This document shows positions 1-8,792 of a DNA stretch of 64,000 nt, piece by piece. The DNA lies in the NCBI GenBank assembly GCA_002067095.1, contig MVQD01000106.1:1-64000 (forward strand), written 5' to 3'. Every line of letters starts with the position of its first letter. The first letter of the stretch is position 1. This stretch comes from Methanoregulaceae archaeon PtaB.Bin056. GTDB taxonomy: Archaea; Halobacteriota; Methanomicrobia; Methanomicrobiales; Methanospirillaceae. Below the pieces are notes generated by a model. That model was not told where the DNA came from and did not search any database. It saw nothing but the letters and a program-made list of their open reading frames with translations. A program made the position numbers and the translations under genes.

Positions 1-39
1 AAAAGAACCATTAAGTAGGAGACAGAATACTGTTTCACC

Positions 40-660
40 ATGTCGTCGCTCGACGAGCTGATCCAGAAAGCAAGGATGCTCCTCTCCGAGGGTCACAGCC
101 CCGGGCAGATCGCCGATGAACTCTCGCTCTCCATGGAGACCGTGACCTGGCTGCTCACCCAGCAGAAGGGAGCGGCCATCCCGAAGGATGTGCATATTGA
201 CTGGACCGCGGTCAGCGGCCAGGGCGCACTCATTGATGGGGTGGCAATGATGCTCCTGAAGCGTTATTATTCGGCCCTTGAAGAGGGTGAGAAGGAAGAG
301 GGATATTCCGAGCGCTTCCCCACCCTCGCAGTAGGAATCGCCATCTCAGGGATACCCCTTGCCACCCTTATCGCGGTTGAGGAGGATATCAAGCTCGCCA
401 TTTACCACCCCGCAAAGCACAGCACGCAGGACCCCCCGGTAGGCTCGATTAGCGGAAATTTCTCATCGGTAACCGGGGAGCGATGCATCATCGTCGACGA
501 CGTCATCACTTCAGGCAACACGATGCAGGACGTCGTGAAGTACCTGCGGCGGCACGGAGCAACTCCCGTTGCCATATGGGTGATATTTGACAAGCGCGGA
601 CTCCGGGACGTGGACGGCGTTCCCGTATACTCGCTCTTTAAAATATCCCGGATCGACTGA
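40..660 (+). CDS. gfcR: PRPP-binding HTH transcriptional regulator, GfcR/PyrE-like
   Basis: The 206-residue protein has two parts. Residues about 1-45 form a helix-turn-helix ([18 protein letters not shown]). The rest is a type I phosphoribosyltransferase fold with the PRPP loop [13 protein letters not shown] at about 147-159. This architecture is that of the archaeal PyrE-like regulators; in haloarchaea GfcR is a DNA-binding regulator of sugar catabolism rather than an orotate phosphoribosyltransferase. A true PyrE would lack the N-terminal HTH. The gene stands alone upstream of the thermosome gene, and a T-run (670-676) follows it. Regulation of central carbon or nucleotide genes by PRPP is inference; the domain order is seen directly. 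Confidence 0.82.
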   Translation: MSSLDELIQKARMLLSEGHSPGQIADELSLSMETVTWLLTQQKGAAIPKDVHIDWTAVSGQGALIDGVAMMLLKRYYSALEEGEKEEGYSERFPTLAVGIAISGIPLATLIAVEEDIKLAIYHPAKHSTQDPPVGSISGNFSSVTGERCIIVDDVITSGNTMQDVVKYLRRHGATPVAIWVIFDKRGLRDVDGVPVYSLFKISRID

Positions 661-694
661 TCATCTCACTTTTTTTACACTCAAAAATAGGTTG

Positions 695-703
695 TTTTAT
701 ATA
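695..703 (+). promoter_or_regulatory. TATA box of the thermosome gene
   Basis: TTTTATATA lies about 41-49 bases before the thermosome start, in the AT-rich gap after the upstream gene. An archaeal start site about 25 bases downstream would leave a short leader containing the Shine-Dalgarno GGAGG at 732-736, 7 bases before the ATG at 744. Confidence 0.7.
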
Positions 704-743
704 GAAGTTTAATTCCATCTTTTACAGCATCGGAGGAATTGCT

Positions 744-2360
744 ATGCTTGGAGGACAACCTATCATCATTCTCAAGGAGAACGTGGAGCGCAACCGGGGC
801 CTCGAAGCCCAGCGCTCGAATATCGCGGCTGCGAAGGCCATTGCGAGCGCAGTCAGGACCACGCTCGGACCCCGCGGCATGGACAAGATGCTCGTGGAGG
901 GGACAGGCGACGTGACCATCACCAACGATGGTGCAACCATCCTCCAGGACATCTCGGTCGTGCACCCTGGAGCCAAGATGGTCATTGAAGTGGCCAGGGC
1001 ACAGGACGAGGAGGTAGGGGACGGCACCACGACGGCCGTGGTTCTGGTTGGCTCCCTCATGGAGAAAGCAGAGCAGCTGATCGAGAGAAAGATCCACCCC
1101 ACAGTGATCGCCGAGGGATACCGCATGGGCATGAAGAAATCGCTCGAGATCCTCGATGAACTCTCCCTGACCATCGATCCCTTCGACAGGGAGAAGTTGA
1201 TCAGGATCGCGGACACCGCCATGACCGGCAAATCGATCGAGTCGGTCAAGGACAAGCTGAACGGGATCGCTGTCGATGCGGTGATGGCAATTGCCGAGAA
1301 AGAGGGGAATAAGATCACCGCGGACGAGGACAACGTCCTGATCAAGAAGCAGGCAGGGGACACGATGGATGATGCCGAGCTTGTCCGCGGCGTGGTCATC
1401 GATAAGAAGCGGATCAGCGAGGACATGCCCCGCAAGGTGAAGGATGCAAAAATAGCGCTGGTTGCAAGCCCCATGGAGATCAAAAAGACCCAGGTCAAGG
1501 CAAAGATCCATATCAGCTCAAGCGAGATGGTCAGTGCATTCTCCGCTCAGGAGAGGGAGGCATTGAAGAGATTTGCCGACAAGGTCATCGAGAGTGGCGC
1601 AAACGTGTTGCTCTGCCAGAAAGGTCTTGCGGACGCAGTCGCTTTTTACCTTGCCAAGGGGGGAGTACTGGCTGTCGAGGATGTTCCCGAGAAGGACATG
1701 AAGTTCGCGGCAAGGGCGCTCAATGCCCAGATCGCCAACAAGGTTGACGAGTTGTCCCCTGACATGCTTGGTCGCGCCGAGCTCGTGGAGCAGCTGGAAG
1801 ACGGCGAGTTTGTCAAGATCTCGGGCTGCGAGAACCCAAAGACCGTTACCATTCTCCTTCGTGGGTCGTCCGAGTATCTCCTCGACGAGCTCGAAAGGGC
1901 GGTTGTGGACGGGACCCGCGTCGTAATGGACGCAATGGAGGACGGGAAACTGGTCGTCGGCGGGGGTTCGGTCGAGACAGAGATCCTGATGAAGGTCAGG
2001 GACTACGCCGCCAACGTCGGGGGCCGCGTGCAGCTCGCAATTGAAGCGTTTGCAAATGCGTTCGAGGTCATCCCTGTCACCCTTGCCGAGAACTCGGGTT
2101 ACAACCCGGTGGACAAGCTGGTGGACCTGAAGAACGCCCACGCCAAGGGAGAGAAGTATGCGGGCCTGAACGTATACAACGGCAAAATCATTGACATGCT
2201 GAAGGAGGGCGTGATCGAGCCCCAGCGCTCAAAGCGGCAGGCCATCCAGAGTGCGACCGAGGCCGCGATCCTCCTCCTCAGGGTGGATGATATGATGGTG
2301 ACCCGTGAGTCCAAGGGCCCGGAAGGTGCCCCTGGCGGCGGCATGCCCCCGATGGGCTGA
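744..2360 (+). CDS. thsA: Thermosome subunit (group II chaperonin)
   Basis: At 538 residues this is full length for an archaeal CCT/TRiC-type chaperonin subunit. It starts with the typical N-terminus (NRGLEAQRSNIAAAKAIA) and carries the ATP-binding motif GDGTTT near residue 92. It ends in the Gly/Met-rich tail GGGMPPMG that projects into the folding chamber in this family. It would form a double-ring ATP-dependent folding machine in the cytoplasm. A TATA box and a GGAGG Shine-Dalgarno fit the ATG at 744. The gene is monocistronic and is followed by T-rich tracts. Whether other paralogous subunits exist cannot be seen here. Confidence 0.97.
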   Translation: MLGGQPIIILKENVERNRGLEAQRSNIAAAKAIASAVRTTLGPRGMDKMLVEGTGDVTITNDGATILQDISVVHPGAKMVIEVARAQDEEVGDGTTTAVVLVGSLMEKAEQLIERKIHPTVIAEGYRMGMKKSLEILDELSLTIDPFDREKLIRIADTAMTGKSIESVKDKLNGIAVDAVMAIAEKEGNKITADEDNVLIKKQAGDTMDDAELVRGVVIDKKRISEDMPRKVKDAKIALVASPMEIKKTQVKAKIHISSSEMVSAFSAQEREALKRFADKVIESGANVLLCQKGLADAVAFYLAKGGVLAVEDVPEKDMKFAARALNAQIANKVDELSPDMLGRAELVEQLEDGEFVKISGCENPKTVTILLRGSSEYLLDELERAVVDGTRVVMDAMEDGKLVVGGGSVETEILMKVRDYAANVGGRVQLAIEAFANAFEVIPVTLAENSGYNPVDKLVDLKNAHAKGEKYAGLNVYNGKIIDMLKEGVIEPQRSKRQAIQSATEAAILLLRVDDMMVTRESKGPEGAPGGGMPPMG

Positions 2361-2733
2361 TATTCCATCCTTTTTTCCACATTTTTTCGGGGGGACATCC
2401 CCGGGCAGGCAATTTTTGCTGGTGATTGCCAGGTGGTATGTGCAGGATAAACCGACGGGATACATTTTTTCCAGGGCGTTTTGCCCACATACCAACGGGA
2501 ACGATCCACGCCCCCTGAATCACCGCGAAGGTTCCACCAATCGATTCCGAGGGAGGCACTTTGACCGCTTGTACTGACTTCAACGAGGTAATAATTAGTC
2601 CGGAACAATTAATCCGTATCGTGAGACGGAATTGGTTTTGTGACTGATTTTGTATGCGGATACCAGCATCGATCTATCCTCCGCACAGAAAATTTCAAGG
2701 ACGCAATTTTTTTATCTCCTCCCTCTTTCCGGG
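2361..2733. other. Intergenic region, no gene recognised
   Basis: These 373 bases follow the thermosome. T-rich tracts at about 2371-2388 look like archaeal transcription termination. Open frames here are short, have no start signals and resemble no protein family I know. No RNA gene is recognisable. The right half is relatively AT-rich and may hold the 3' end and termination region of the leftward ThiS/MoaD-like gene. Confidence 0.5.
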
Positions 2734-2943
2734 TCATCCTCTCGATCCGGTGGACACGATCTCCACTTCGTCCTCTCCGATCCGCGTGTCCTGGGGGAGG
2801 CTCTCTCCTTTGAAGAGAATGAGCACGGTATCAGGTATGATCCCGATGGAAAGGAGGGCGTCCTCGTAAGTCGCACCATCCACTCCCTCGTATTCGATAC
2901 ATTCTCCCCCTGGGATAAGGAGAAGGCGGCACTTCACTCCCAT
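2734..2943 (-). CDS. ThiS/MoaD-like beta-grasp small protein
   Basis: The 69-residue protein has the pattern of archaeal ubiquitin-like sulfur carriers: an N-terminal beta hairpin, a helix (YEDALLSIGI), the TVLILFKGESLPQDT strand-loop and the final EDEVEIVSTG strand. Such proteins carry sulfur for thiamine, molybdopterin or tRNA thiolation, or are conjugated like SAMPs, and normally end in Gly-Gly. This one ends in STGSRG, so the usual C-terminal activation site is altered. No E1-like or sulfurtransferase gene is adjacent. No clear ribosome binding site precedes the ATG. The fold assignment rests on pattern only. Confidence 0.68.
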   Translation of the reverse strand: MGVKCRLLLIPGGECIEYEGVDGATYEDALLSIGIIPDTVLILFKGESLPQDTRIGEDEVEIVSTGSRG

Positions 2944-2986
2944 TCGATAGGATTATACGAGAAAGAAGGCAAAATATCTACCCCGT

Positions 2987-3071
2987 GCCGAGGTAGTCTA
3001 GCCCGGAAAGGCGGTAGCCTCGAAAGCTACTGGCGCTCGCCGCCTCGGGAGTTCAAATCTCCCCCTCGGCG
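2987..3071 (+). tRNA. tRNA-Ser (CGA)
   Basis: The 85-base sequence folds as a class II tRNA. Acceptor strand GCCGAGG (2987-2993) pairs with CCTCGGC (3064-3070), with G as discriminator. The anticodon arm GTAGC-CTCGAAA-GCTAC gives anticodon CGA (codon UCG). There is a long variable arm (TGGCGCTCGCCGCC region), and the T arm is GGGAG-TTCAAAT-CTCCC. CCA is not encoded. A run of seven A's follows about 25 bases downstream. Confidence 0.95.
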
Positions 3072-3274
3072 TCAAAGTCACTCCAGTCTCTTGGATAAAA
3101 AAAGTTCACCGCCCCCCACGCTCCAATGAATAGGTGGTACGCACTCTCCCCGGCGTGAGTCCTGCACATGGGTGAGAAAGAGACAGGGAACCTGAGCGCT
3201 GCCGGGATCGGTTTTTTAGGATTGATGAGGAGTGATGGTGAATGCAGGGTGAGAGGATTTCCCTCTGTATGCTA

Positions 3275-3775
3275 TCATTCCATATTTTCCCCATGCCCGC
3301 TCAGGTACATCATCTTCCTGACCTCCCGCATGCAGGGGTTCATGGAAGCAAGGCAACTCCTCGCGGAATCGACAAACGCATCTGCCCCGGCCGAATCGAT
3401 TGCCCTTATCGGGAGCGGAACAGAGAGGACGTAACCAATGAACAGGTTGTCCAGCTCCCACAGGTCAAGGATCGGGACATAGCGTTCGTAAGACCCGGCT
3501 GCGGTCACACGGAAGAGGGTCGCTGGATGCAATCCTGCAATGAAGAATGATGGTTCGCCTGATATTTTCCGAAACCCAATCCCTCGGTCGTCAGGAAAGG
3601 GACAGACATGGCGCCATCCCAGAAGGATCTCCTCTGGAATTCCTTCGGGGAATGCATCGCATGCCGGGGAGCTCACATTGCGGTGGAGGTGGGCGCATAC
3701 CATGCAGAGGGGTGAGACTGCGCCCGCATCCGGGTTGTCAGTCATGACAGTTCGAGCAATGGTATACTTTACCAT
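3275..3775 (-). CDS. Uncharacterised Cys/His-cluster protein
   Basis: The product is 166 residues. Its N-terminal part holds a probable metal-binding cluster, CMVCAHLHR with a further Cys at residue 39 (C24, C27, H29, H31, C39), followed by the phrase CDAFPEGIPEEI and a conserved-looking GIGF segment near 75. I recall this CxxC...CxAFPxGIPxEI pattern from small hypothetical proteins of many genomes; no function is known to me. The start is uncertain: MTDNPDAG (ATG at 3745) would still keep the whole cluster, and neither start has a good ribosome binding site. It stands alone, downstream of the Cache lipoprotein gene on the same strand. Confidence 0.6.
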   Translation of the reverse strand: MVKYTIARTVMTDNPDAGAVSPLCMVCAHLHRNVSSPACDAFPEGIPEEILLGWRHVCPFPDDRGIGFRKISGEPSFFIAGLHPATLFRVTAAGSYERYVPILDLWELDNLFIGYVLSVPLPIRAIDSAGADAFVDSARSCLASMNPCMREVRKMMYLSGHGENME

Positions 3776-3823
3776 GGGTAAAAAGGTTGGCGTGGAGGAT
3801 CGCGTTCTCCATTCTGCTCTCCT

Positions 3824-4801
3824 TCAGGCCCGCAGCGTGACCTGCCCGGGCTCGATGTATTTCCCTGCACCGAGCATCCAGGTCCCGTCGACGTCAGTCA
3901 CGTAACTGATTTTCAGGTCCGTCCTGTTGGTAAATGGGTTCACAGAGTAGTAACCGACCATTCCCCCGCCGCTCTTTGCCACGCTTAGGAACTCCTGTAC
4001 GTGATGGTTGCCGACCGGGTCGGTCACGTTGAGCCGGTTTACGCCGACCTGCTCCGGTTGGTAGGGCCATGAGAGCACCGTCCCGTTGTAATCATAGGCG
4101 AAGACGTAGAGGTCTCCGCGTATGAATGGGCCGCTCTGGTTGTTGAATGCAGCAGTGGCCCTCTCGCGGCCCTGGTCAAGCCCATAGGCCCTTGCCTCTG
4201 CGACGAACTGGCGAAGTTCGTTGTCAATGAGGAGGTCCTCACGGGTATATATCCCCGCCCCTATCCAGTAGGTATCGTCGACAGGGCGCACATAGCTGAT
4301 CTTGAGCATGCTCTGCTTTTCGCCTGCAGGATACGGGTAACGGTAAAGGACATACCCTCCACCTCCCTTTGCCAGCTGGATCTCGATCTCAGTGTACGGT
4401 TTTCCGGCTGCGTCCTTCAGCGGGCGGAAATCGGTCCCGACCATGCCGGGCTGGAAGGGGAGGGCAAGTGCAACTCCCGAATAATCGAGGGCATACACGT
4501 ATACATCGCCATTGACGAAGGGGCCTGATGCATTGTGAAATGCAGCGATAGCGGCCTCTTTTCCATTCTCCTTTGCCCAGGACGCGGCGTTGTCCACGTA
4601 TTCCTTTATTTCGAGCGACGTTGCGGGATAGAGGTGAACGGAGGACCCTTGCCCGATCGTGGGAACCGGCGACATTTCTACCAAAGGAGTTGGGAAGGTG
4701 GTTGCCGGGGCAACGGGCGGGGATGTCTGCATGCACCCTGCTGCAAGAAAGAGGACAGCGAGGATCACCAGCATAAGAGAAGGATGAGGTCTCATGGACA
4801 C
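3824..4801 (-). CDS. Tandem Cache-domain lipoprotein
   Basis: The 325-residue protein begins with a signal peptide and a lipobox-like LAAGC (Cys23), then a Pro/Thr-rich linker to about residue 50. Two repeats follow (about 58-185 and 188-320). Each has the AIAAFHNASGPFVNGDVYVYALDYSG-type segment and a closing ISYV..VD.TW.IGAGIY motif of single-Cache ligand-binding domains. It has no transmembrane or kinase part, so it should act as an external binding protein anchored by lipid at the membrane. It lies downstream of a sensor kinase gene on the same strand, separated by 336 bases, which suggests but does not prove a shared signalling role. Confidence 0.8.
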   Translation of the reverse strand: MSMRPHPSLMLVILAVLFLAAGCMQTSPPVAPATTFPTPLVEMSPVPTIGQGSSVHLYPATSLEIKEYVDNAASWAKENGKEAAIAAFHNASGPFVNGDVYVYALDYSGVALALPFQPGMVGTDFRPLKDAAGKPYTEIEIQLAKGGGGYVLYRYPYPAGEKQSMLKISYVRPVDDTYWIGAGIYTREDLLIDNELRQFVAEARAYGLDQGRERATAAFNNQSGPFIRGDLYVFAYDYNGTVLSWPYQPEQVGVNRLNVTDPVGNHHVQEFLSVAKSGGGMVGYYSVNPFTNRTDLKISYVTDVDGTWMLGAGKYIEPGQVTLRA

Positions 4802-5137
4802 TCTGTAATCCCTGATTCCTATTAAACAAGTCTCTTGGCGTTTTTGGAGTGATAATGCCTTATTCCTGGTTCAATCAAATATTCTATCCTCTGTTCGGAT
4901 GGAGCCCCGGCTGTCATCTCTTCCTCTCGGGAGGACATTGGTTCTTGAGAGGAATTACTTCTGGAATTATTCCTGATCTCATGGATCCAGGGTTCCAAAT
5001 GCTGTATTCACCCTTGTGCGAGGGATTTTTCAAAGCATTGAGAACCCAGAATTTTCCCCTCGTCATTCTCATCAAGGCGGAATGAGGGAACATTCCCGAG
5101 GGCACACGAGATCCCTCCGATGCACAATCCGGGGTGG
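4802..5137. other. Intergenic region, no gene recognised
   Basis: The 336 bases separate the kinase stop from the lipoprotein start, both on the minus strand. The region is AT-richer than its flanks and should contain the promoter of the lipoprotein gene near 4820-4860. Short frames on both strands show no recognisable domain, and I see no RNA gene. Confidence 0.45.
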
Positions 5138-7393
5138 TCAGGACTCCTCACCAAGAGAGAAATAGAATGTCGCCCCATGCCCTGGTTCGCTCTCTGCCCA
5201 GATCTCTCCGCCATGCCGCCTGATGATGCGATCAACGATTGCAAGGCCGATACCCGACCCCTCGTATTCCTCCTGCGTGTGCAGTCGCTGGAATTCCATG
5301 AAGAGTTTGTTCGCATACTTCATATCAAAACCGGCACCGTTGTCCCGCACATAATACACGGTCTTTTCATCCCTGAAGAGAGATCCTATGTCGATCTGTG
5401 CATTTTCAGTTTTCCTTGTGAATTTCACTGCGTTGCCAATGAGGTTCGTGAACACCTGTCGGAGCATTGCGGGGTCGGCGTAGCACTCCGGCAACGAACC
5501 AATCCTTACATCGATCTTTCGGCCCGGCGCCTGGTTCAGAAATTCAGCCATGACTTCACGCACCATTGGTTCGGGAGATATCCATTCACGCTTCAGTTCC
5601 TGCCGGCCCATCCGGGAGAGTGCAAGGAGACCGTCGATGAGACTGTCCATCAGTTCCACGTTATGCCTGATCACATTGATGAAGTGCTGTTGCCTCTCAT
5701 CAAGGCAGGGACCTGCTGACTCGGAGAGGAGGTGGGAAAACCCGTCAATAGCCCGAAGCGGGCCGCGGAGATCATGCGAGACCGAATAGGTGAATGCCTC
5801 CATTTCCCGGGTCGCAAATTCGAGTTCGGAAGTCCGCTGGGCAACCCTGGCTTCCAGCTCGGCATTCATTTTTCTTATCTCTTCTTCGACCTTCTTTAGG
5901 TGGGTAATATCCACAATCGTTCCGCGTATTCCATTCACGATTCCCAGGTCTTTTCGTGCCGCAGAATAGACCATGATGGGAAATGTGCTGCCATCTTTGC
6001 GGATCCCTGAATATTCAGACCCTTGGGACTTCTTTCCTTCCAGGATCTCCCCGAATCGCGCTCTCGCCAGCAGATGATCTCCGGGTGCCAGGATGTCGAA
6101 TATATTGATCCCTCTCTCGAAATCTTGTAGGGAATACCCAAAGACCTCGAACGCGGTGGGGTTGGCAAATGTGATATTCCCGTTGAGATCGGTCTCAAAG
6201 ACCCCCTGGGGGAGGAGCTGGACGAGTTCCATGAAGCGCTCCTCGCTGGCATCGCACTGCCGGATCTGTGCTTTCAGACGGTCGACCATGAGCTGGATGC
6301 TGTCGGAAAGGTTCGAGAGCTCGAGACTGGGGGAAGGCCTGACCGAATGATCCAGGTCCCCTTCGGCAATCATGTTGACATCCTCAACGAGCTTCTCGAT
6401 GGGCCTTGAGAGTTTTCGCGAGACCGTGACCGCGATCAGCCCTCCTGAAAAAATGACGAGCAATGCGGCAAAGCCATGCAGGATTCCAATATTGTCTATC
6501 TCTCTATTGAGCATCGCGTCGTCAAAGGTGAGTTTTGCAAAGATGCTCATGTCAGCAGCATAATCCGGGTCACGAAGGTCGATGACCTGCCAGACCACTG
6601 TTTTTCCTGCATTTTCGTCTGTTATCACCTGGGTAGACCGGTTCTCCCAGAGGATGTAGTCGAGCATCTCTGATTCTTCGGGGGTGGGAACATAGCTGGT
6701 GTTGTACATCAGCCTCTTCTGTTTCTGGAACAAAAGGACTTCTTCCAGGTAGGGATTGAATGCCTTCACCTCCTCAACTACGTCGCTGTACTGGAGATCC
6801 ATCCTCTCCCCTGCAAATGATTCCGAACGAAGCGCAAGCTCAATGATGTAGCGGTGATCAGGTGAAGGCATATACCCGTATTTTGTGAGTGCCCCCGTAT
6901 ACCATTCCATCACGACCCTGTCGGGGTAATATCCCGAAGAATTCCATATATTGCGAAGATATTGACAGAAATCAGGATAAATAACCGAAAAATCGAGCCC
7001 AACCTCCAGTGGTGATGATGAATGCTCGATGACACAATGATCATTGATGAGATGAATATCCATTCCACCGATCCTGTCCTTGAGCGCAGGAAGGTCCATC
7101 AGAGAGGGGTCTCCTTTCGCATCGAGATATTCTGCCATGAAAATATCGAACCCATCCCGCATCTCCTGGTTGTAGGTATTGTCGTAGAGCTTCAGGCCGG
7201 TGTCAATCATCCTGAAGGAGTTATCCATGTGCGATTCCGTCATTGCCCGGAGTCGTTCTGCATTCTCTTTTGCATGACTGGCAGAGTTCGCGTGATTGAT
7301 CCAGATGCCGGCGAGGAGGACAATGACGATGATCAGGAAAATGATTCCCATGAGGAGGTATGAAAATGGCAGTTTCCTCTCAACAGGTCTCAA
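5138..7393 (-). CDS. Membrane sensor histidine kinase with PAS domain
   Basis: The 751-residue protein reads as a complete hybrid sensor. TM1 is at about 10-32, with an external Cache-like sensing region to about 300 and TM2 at about 303-325. A HAMP linker follows (SRPIEKLVEDVNMIAEGDLDH), then a PAS domain about 385-505 (GVFETDLNGNITFANPTAFE) and a coiled coil. The HisKA H-box is SHDLRGPL, and the HATPase has its N box (NLIGNAVKFT), G1 (DNGAGFD) and G2 (GSGIGLAI). It should autophosphorylate on the H-box histidine in response to an extracellular signal. No response regulator gene is visible nearby, as is common for archaeal kinases. The NTF2-like gene lies 60 bases upstream on the same strand. 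Confidence 0.93.
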   Translation of the reverse strand: MRPVERKLPFSYLLMGIIFLIIVIVLLAGIWINHANSASHAKENAERLRAMTESHMDNSFRMIDTGLKLYDNTYNQEMRDGFDIFMAEYLDAKGDPSLMDLPALKDRIGGMDIHLINDHCVIEHSSSPLEVGLDFSVIYPDFCQYLRNIWNSSGYYPDRVVMEWYTGALTKYGYMPSPDHRYIIELALRSESFAGERMDLQYSDVVEEVKAFNPYLEEVLLFQKQKRLMYNTSYVPTPEESEMLDYILWENRSTQVITDENAGKTVVWQVIDLRDPDYAADMSIFAKLTFDDAMLNREIDNIGILHGFAALLVIFSGGLIAVTVSRKLSRPIEKLVEDVNMIAEGDLDHSVRPSPSLELSNLSDSIQLMVDRLKAQIRQCDASEERFMELVQLLPQGVFETDLNGNITFANPTAFEVFGYSLQDFERGINIFDILAPGDHLLARARFGEILEGKKSQGSEYSGIRKDGSTFPIMVYSAARKDLGIVNGIRGTIVDITHLKKVEEEIRKMNAELEARVAQRTSELEFATREMEAFTYSVSHDLRGPLRAIDGFSHLLSESAGPCLDERQQHFINVIRHNVELMDSLIDGLLALSRMGRQELKREWISPEPMVREVMAEFLNQAPGRKIDVRIGSLPECYADPAMLRQVFTNLIGNAVKFTRKTENAQIDIGSLFRDEKTVYYVRDNGAGFDMKYANKLFMEFQRLHTQEEYEGSGIGLAIVDRIIRRHGGEIWAESEPGHGATFYFSLGEES

Positions 7394-7453
7394 TCGTCCC
7401 CCCTCCCTTTCAGCGAGATGTATGCAATGATATTATATAAACGGACTCTTCAG

Positions 7454-7897
7454 TCAATGGGATTTATGTTCCGGCAGGTACTTTCCAGGTATTCTCATCT
7501 CCCCAGTCTCGTCGTTCCAGATGATTGACACTATCATCCAGGCGGATCCCAACTTTATCAGTTGAATACTGTTGATCCCAAAGGAGGAGGGTTTTGGATC
7601 TTTCCGGTTGAAACGTGCTTCGTAGGTGCTGAACCGCTGGGCAATCCTGCCAAAATGCTCCGTGCGGGACCACACCTCTCTCTCTTCGAATTCCTCGAGG
7701 GCGCCCTGGCGAACCCGTTCCTCTACCACGTCGATGAATCTGTCAACGGAGAATATGAGGGGATCATCACCCTTGTTATTAATCAGCACTCCTTCCGGGA
7801 GGAAGATATGCCTGAGCATGTCGAGTCGTGGGCGGTCTCCCCGGTCAAAACTTATGGACTGGTATAATTGCGATATTACCCTGTCGATCTCATCCAT
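7454..7897 (-). CDS. NTF2/SnoaL-like protein
   Basis: The ATG at 7897 gives MDEIDRVISQLYQSISFDRG and 147 residues; an upstream ATG at 7966 would add 23 residues. The sequence has an N-terminal helix, the LRHIFLPEGVLINN segment, and a late pair of strands (SSFGINSIQLIKLGSAWMIVSIIWND). This is the layout of cone-shaped NTF2-like proteins that serve as ligand-binding or small enzymatic domains. The function is unknown. It lies 60 bases upstream of the sensor kinase on the same strand and may be co-transcribed. Neither start has a clear ribosome binding site. Confidence 0.6.
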   Translation of the reverse strand: MDEIDRVISQLYQSISFDRGDRPRLDMLRHIFLPEGVLINNKGDDPLIFSVDRFIDVVEERVRQGALEEFEEREVWSRTEHFGRIAQRFSTYEARFNRKDPKPSSFGINSIQLIKLGSAWMIVSIIWNDETGEMRIPGKYLPEHKSH

Positions 7898-8080
7898 GTC
7901 GAGAACTTGCCTGGATACCCGGAAATACTCTCCGCTATCACTGTGACCTTGCAGAATGCCCTGCAACGCGGGGTGCAGGATTTCAAAGGGGTCTCAACAG
8001 GCAGCGTCCTCGAAGAGAGGTAAAATTCCAGGATAACAAAGAAAGTACTCCTTCATTCCGCGCGAGCCTCTCAGAAAACT

Positions 8081-8088
8081 CTTATAAT
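8081..8088 (+). promoter_or_regulatory. TATA box of the small lipoprotein gene
   Basis: CTTATAAT is centred about 24 bases before the ATG at 8109. This places the transcription start at or next to the start codon, so the mRNA would be leaderless. That supports 8109 over the upstream GTG-frame start. Confidence 0.6.
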
Positions 8089-8108
8089 TGCGCGATGAAG
8101 CTCTACTC

Positions 8109-8600
8109 ATGAAGGCAATCATCTTTGTGGTGCTCTGTGCGTTTGCGGGACTCCTTGTCCTTGGCGCCGGCTGCACCCAGCCGTCCACAGGGCCGGCCAC
8201 GCAGGTCCAGACACCTGTTCCCACCACGGCACAGCCCACCGCCATTCCGACCGTTGCGACCCCGGTCGCGACGCCTACCCTCGGATACATCGAGGGCCCG
8301 ATGCCTGCGCAATACATGGTTGATGTCCAGGTCGACCGGAATACCGTCGCAATCACCCCGAGCATTATTGCGACCTACAGGGGTGGAAGAGGAACAAATT
8401 TCGTACACTCAATGGATGTCACGGTCACGCGATCCGATGGTCAGGTGATTACCGAGAGCATCGAGAAGCCTCAGGTGAACTCGAAAGTCGAGATCGAAGG
8501 GACCCGGGGGACCGACAGGGTAGAGGTGTTCATCAACCTGGTCAACGGCGAGCGGTACAGGATCTATGACCAGTCCCTGCCGTTCAGGACATATAACTGA
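8109..8600 (+). CDS. Small exported lipoprotein
   Basis: The 163-residue product has a hydrophobic signal sequence ending in a lipobox-like LGAGC (Cys22). A Pro/Thr-rich linker runs to about residue 58, followed by a beta-rich domain of about 105 residues (DVQVDRNTVAITPSIIATYRGG onward). I do not recognise a named family for the C-terminal domain. Short proteins of this build (lipobox, threonine-proline linker, one beta domain) recur in Methanomicrobiales. It should sit on the outer face of the membrane. The gene is transcribed alone, opposite to the signalling block. Confidence 0.72.
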   Translation: MKAIIFVVLCAFAGLLVLGAGCTQPSTGPATQVQTPVPTTAQPTAIPTVATPVATPTLGYIEGPMPAQYMVDVQVDRNTVAITPSIIATYRGGRGTNFVHSMDVTVTRSDGQVITESIEKPQVNSKVEIEGTRGTDRVEVFINLVNGERYRIYDQSLPFRTYN

Positions 8601-8792
8601 TTATCCTCATTTTTTTGTAAAAGATCCGGCCGCGGACCCATTTCACAGGAGATCGCACTTTTACCCGTGTATATTCTGGCGTTCACTTCGCATTCGGAGA
8701 ATATGCCGGGTTTACAGGAGAAAATTCAGTCTGGTCCCAGGGAGGGAGGATTCAAATGAACAGATCCAGGGGGAAAATGGACGCGCCCCTCA

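Noticed and set aside
681-1511. Minus-strand frames opposite the thermosome gene
   Set aside because: The thermosome is certain on the plus strand; the antisense translations have no family resemblance and no start signals.
4849-5085. 78-codon open frame in the gap upstream of the lipoprotein gene
   Set aside because: It has no ribosome binding site, no recognisable domain and an irregular composition with many aromatic residues; it is more likely noncoding.
7565-7577. 13-base sequence AATACTGTTGATC also found at 38975-38987
   Set aside because: One copy is inside a coding gene and the other in a leader; flanks differ and a chance match is the simplest explanation.
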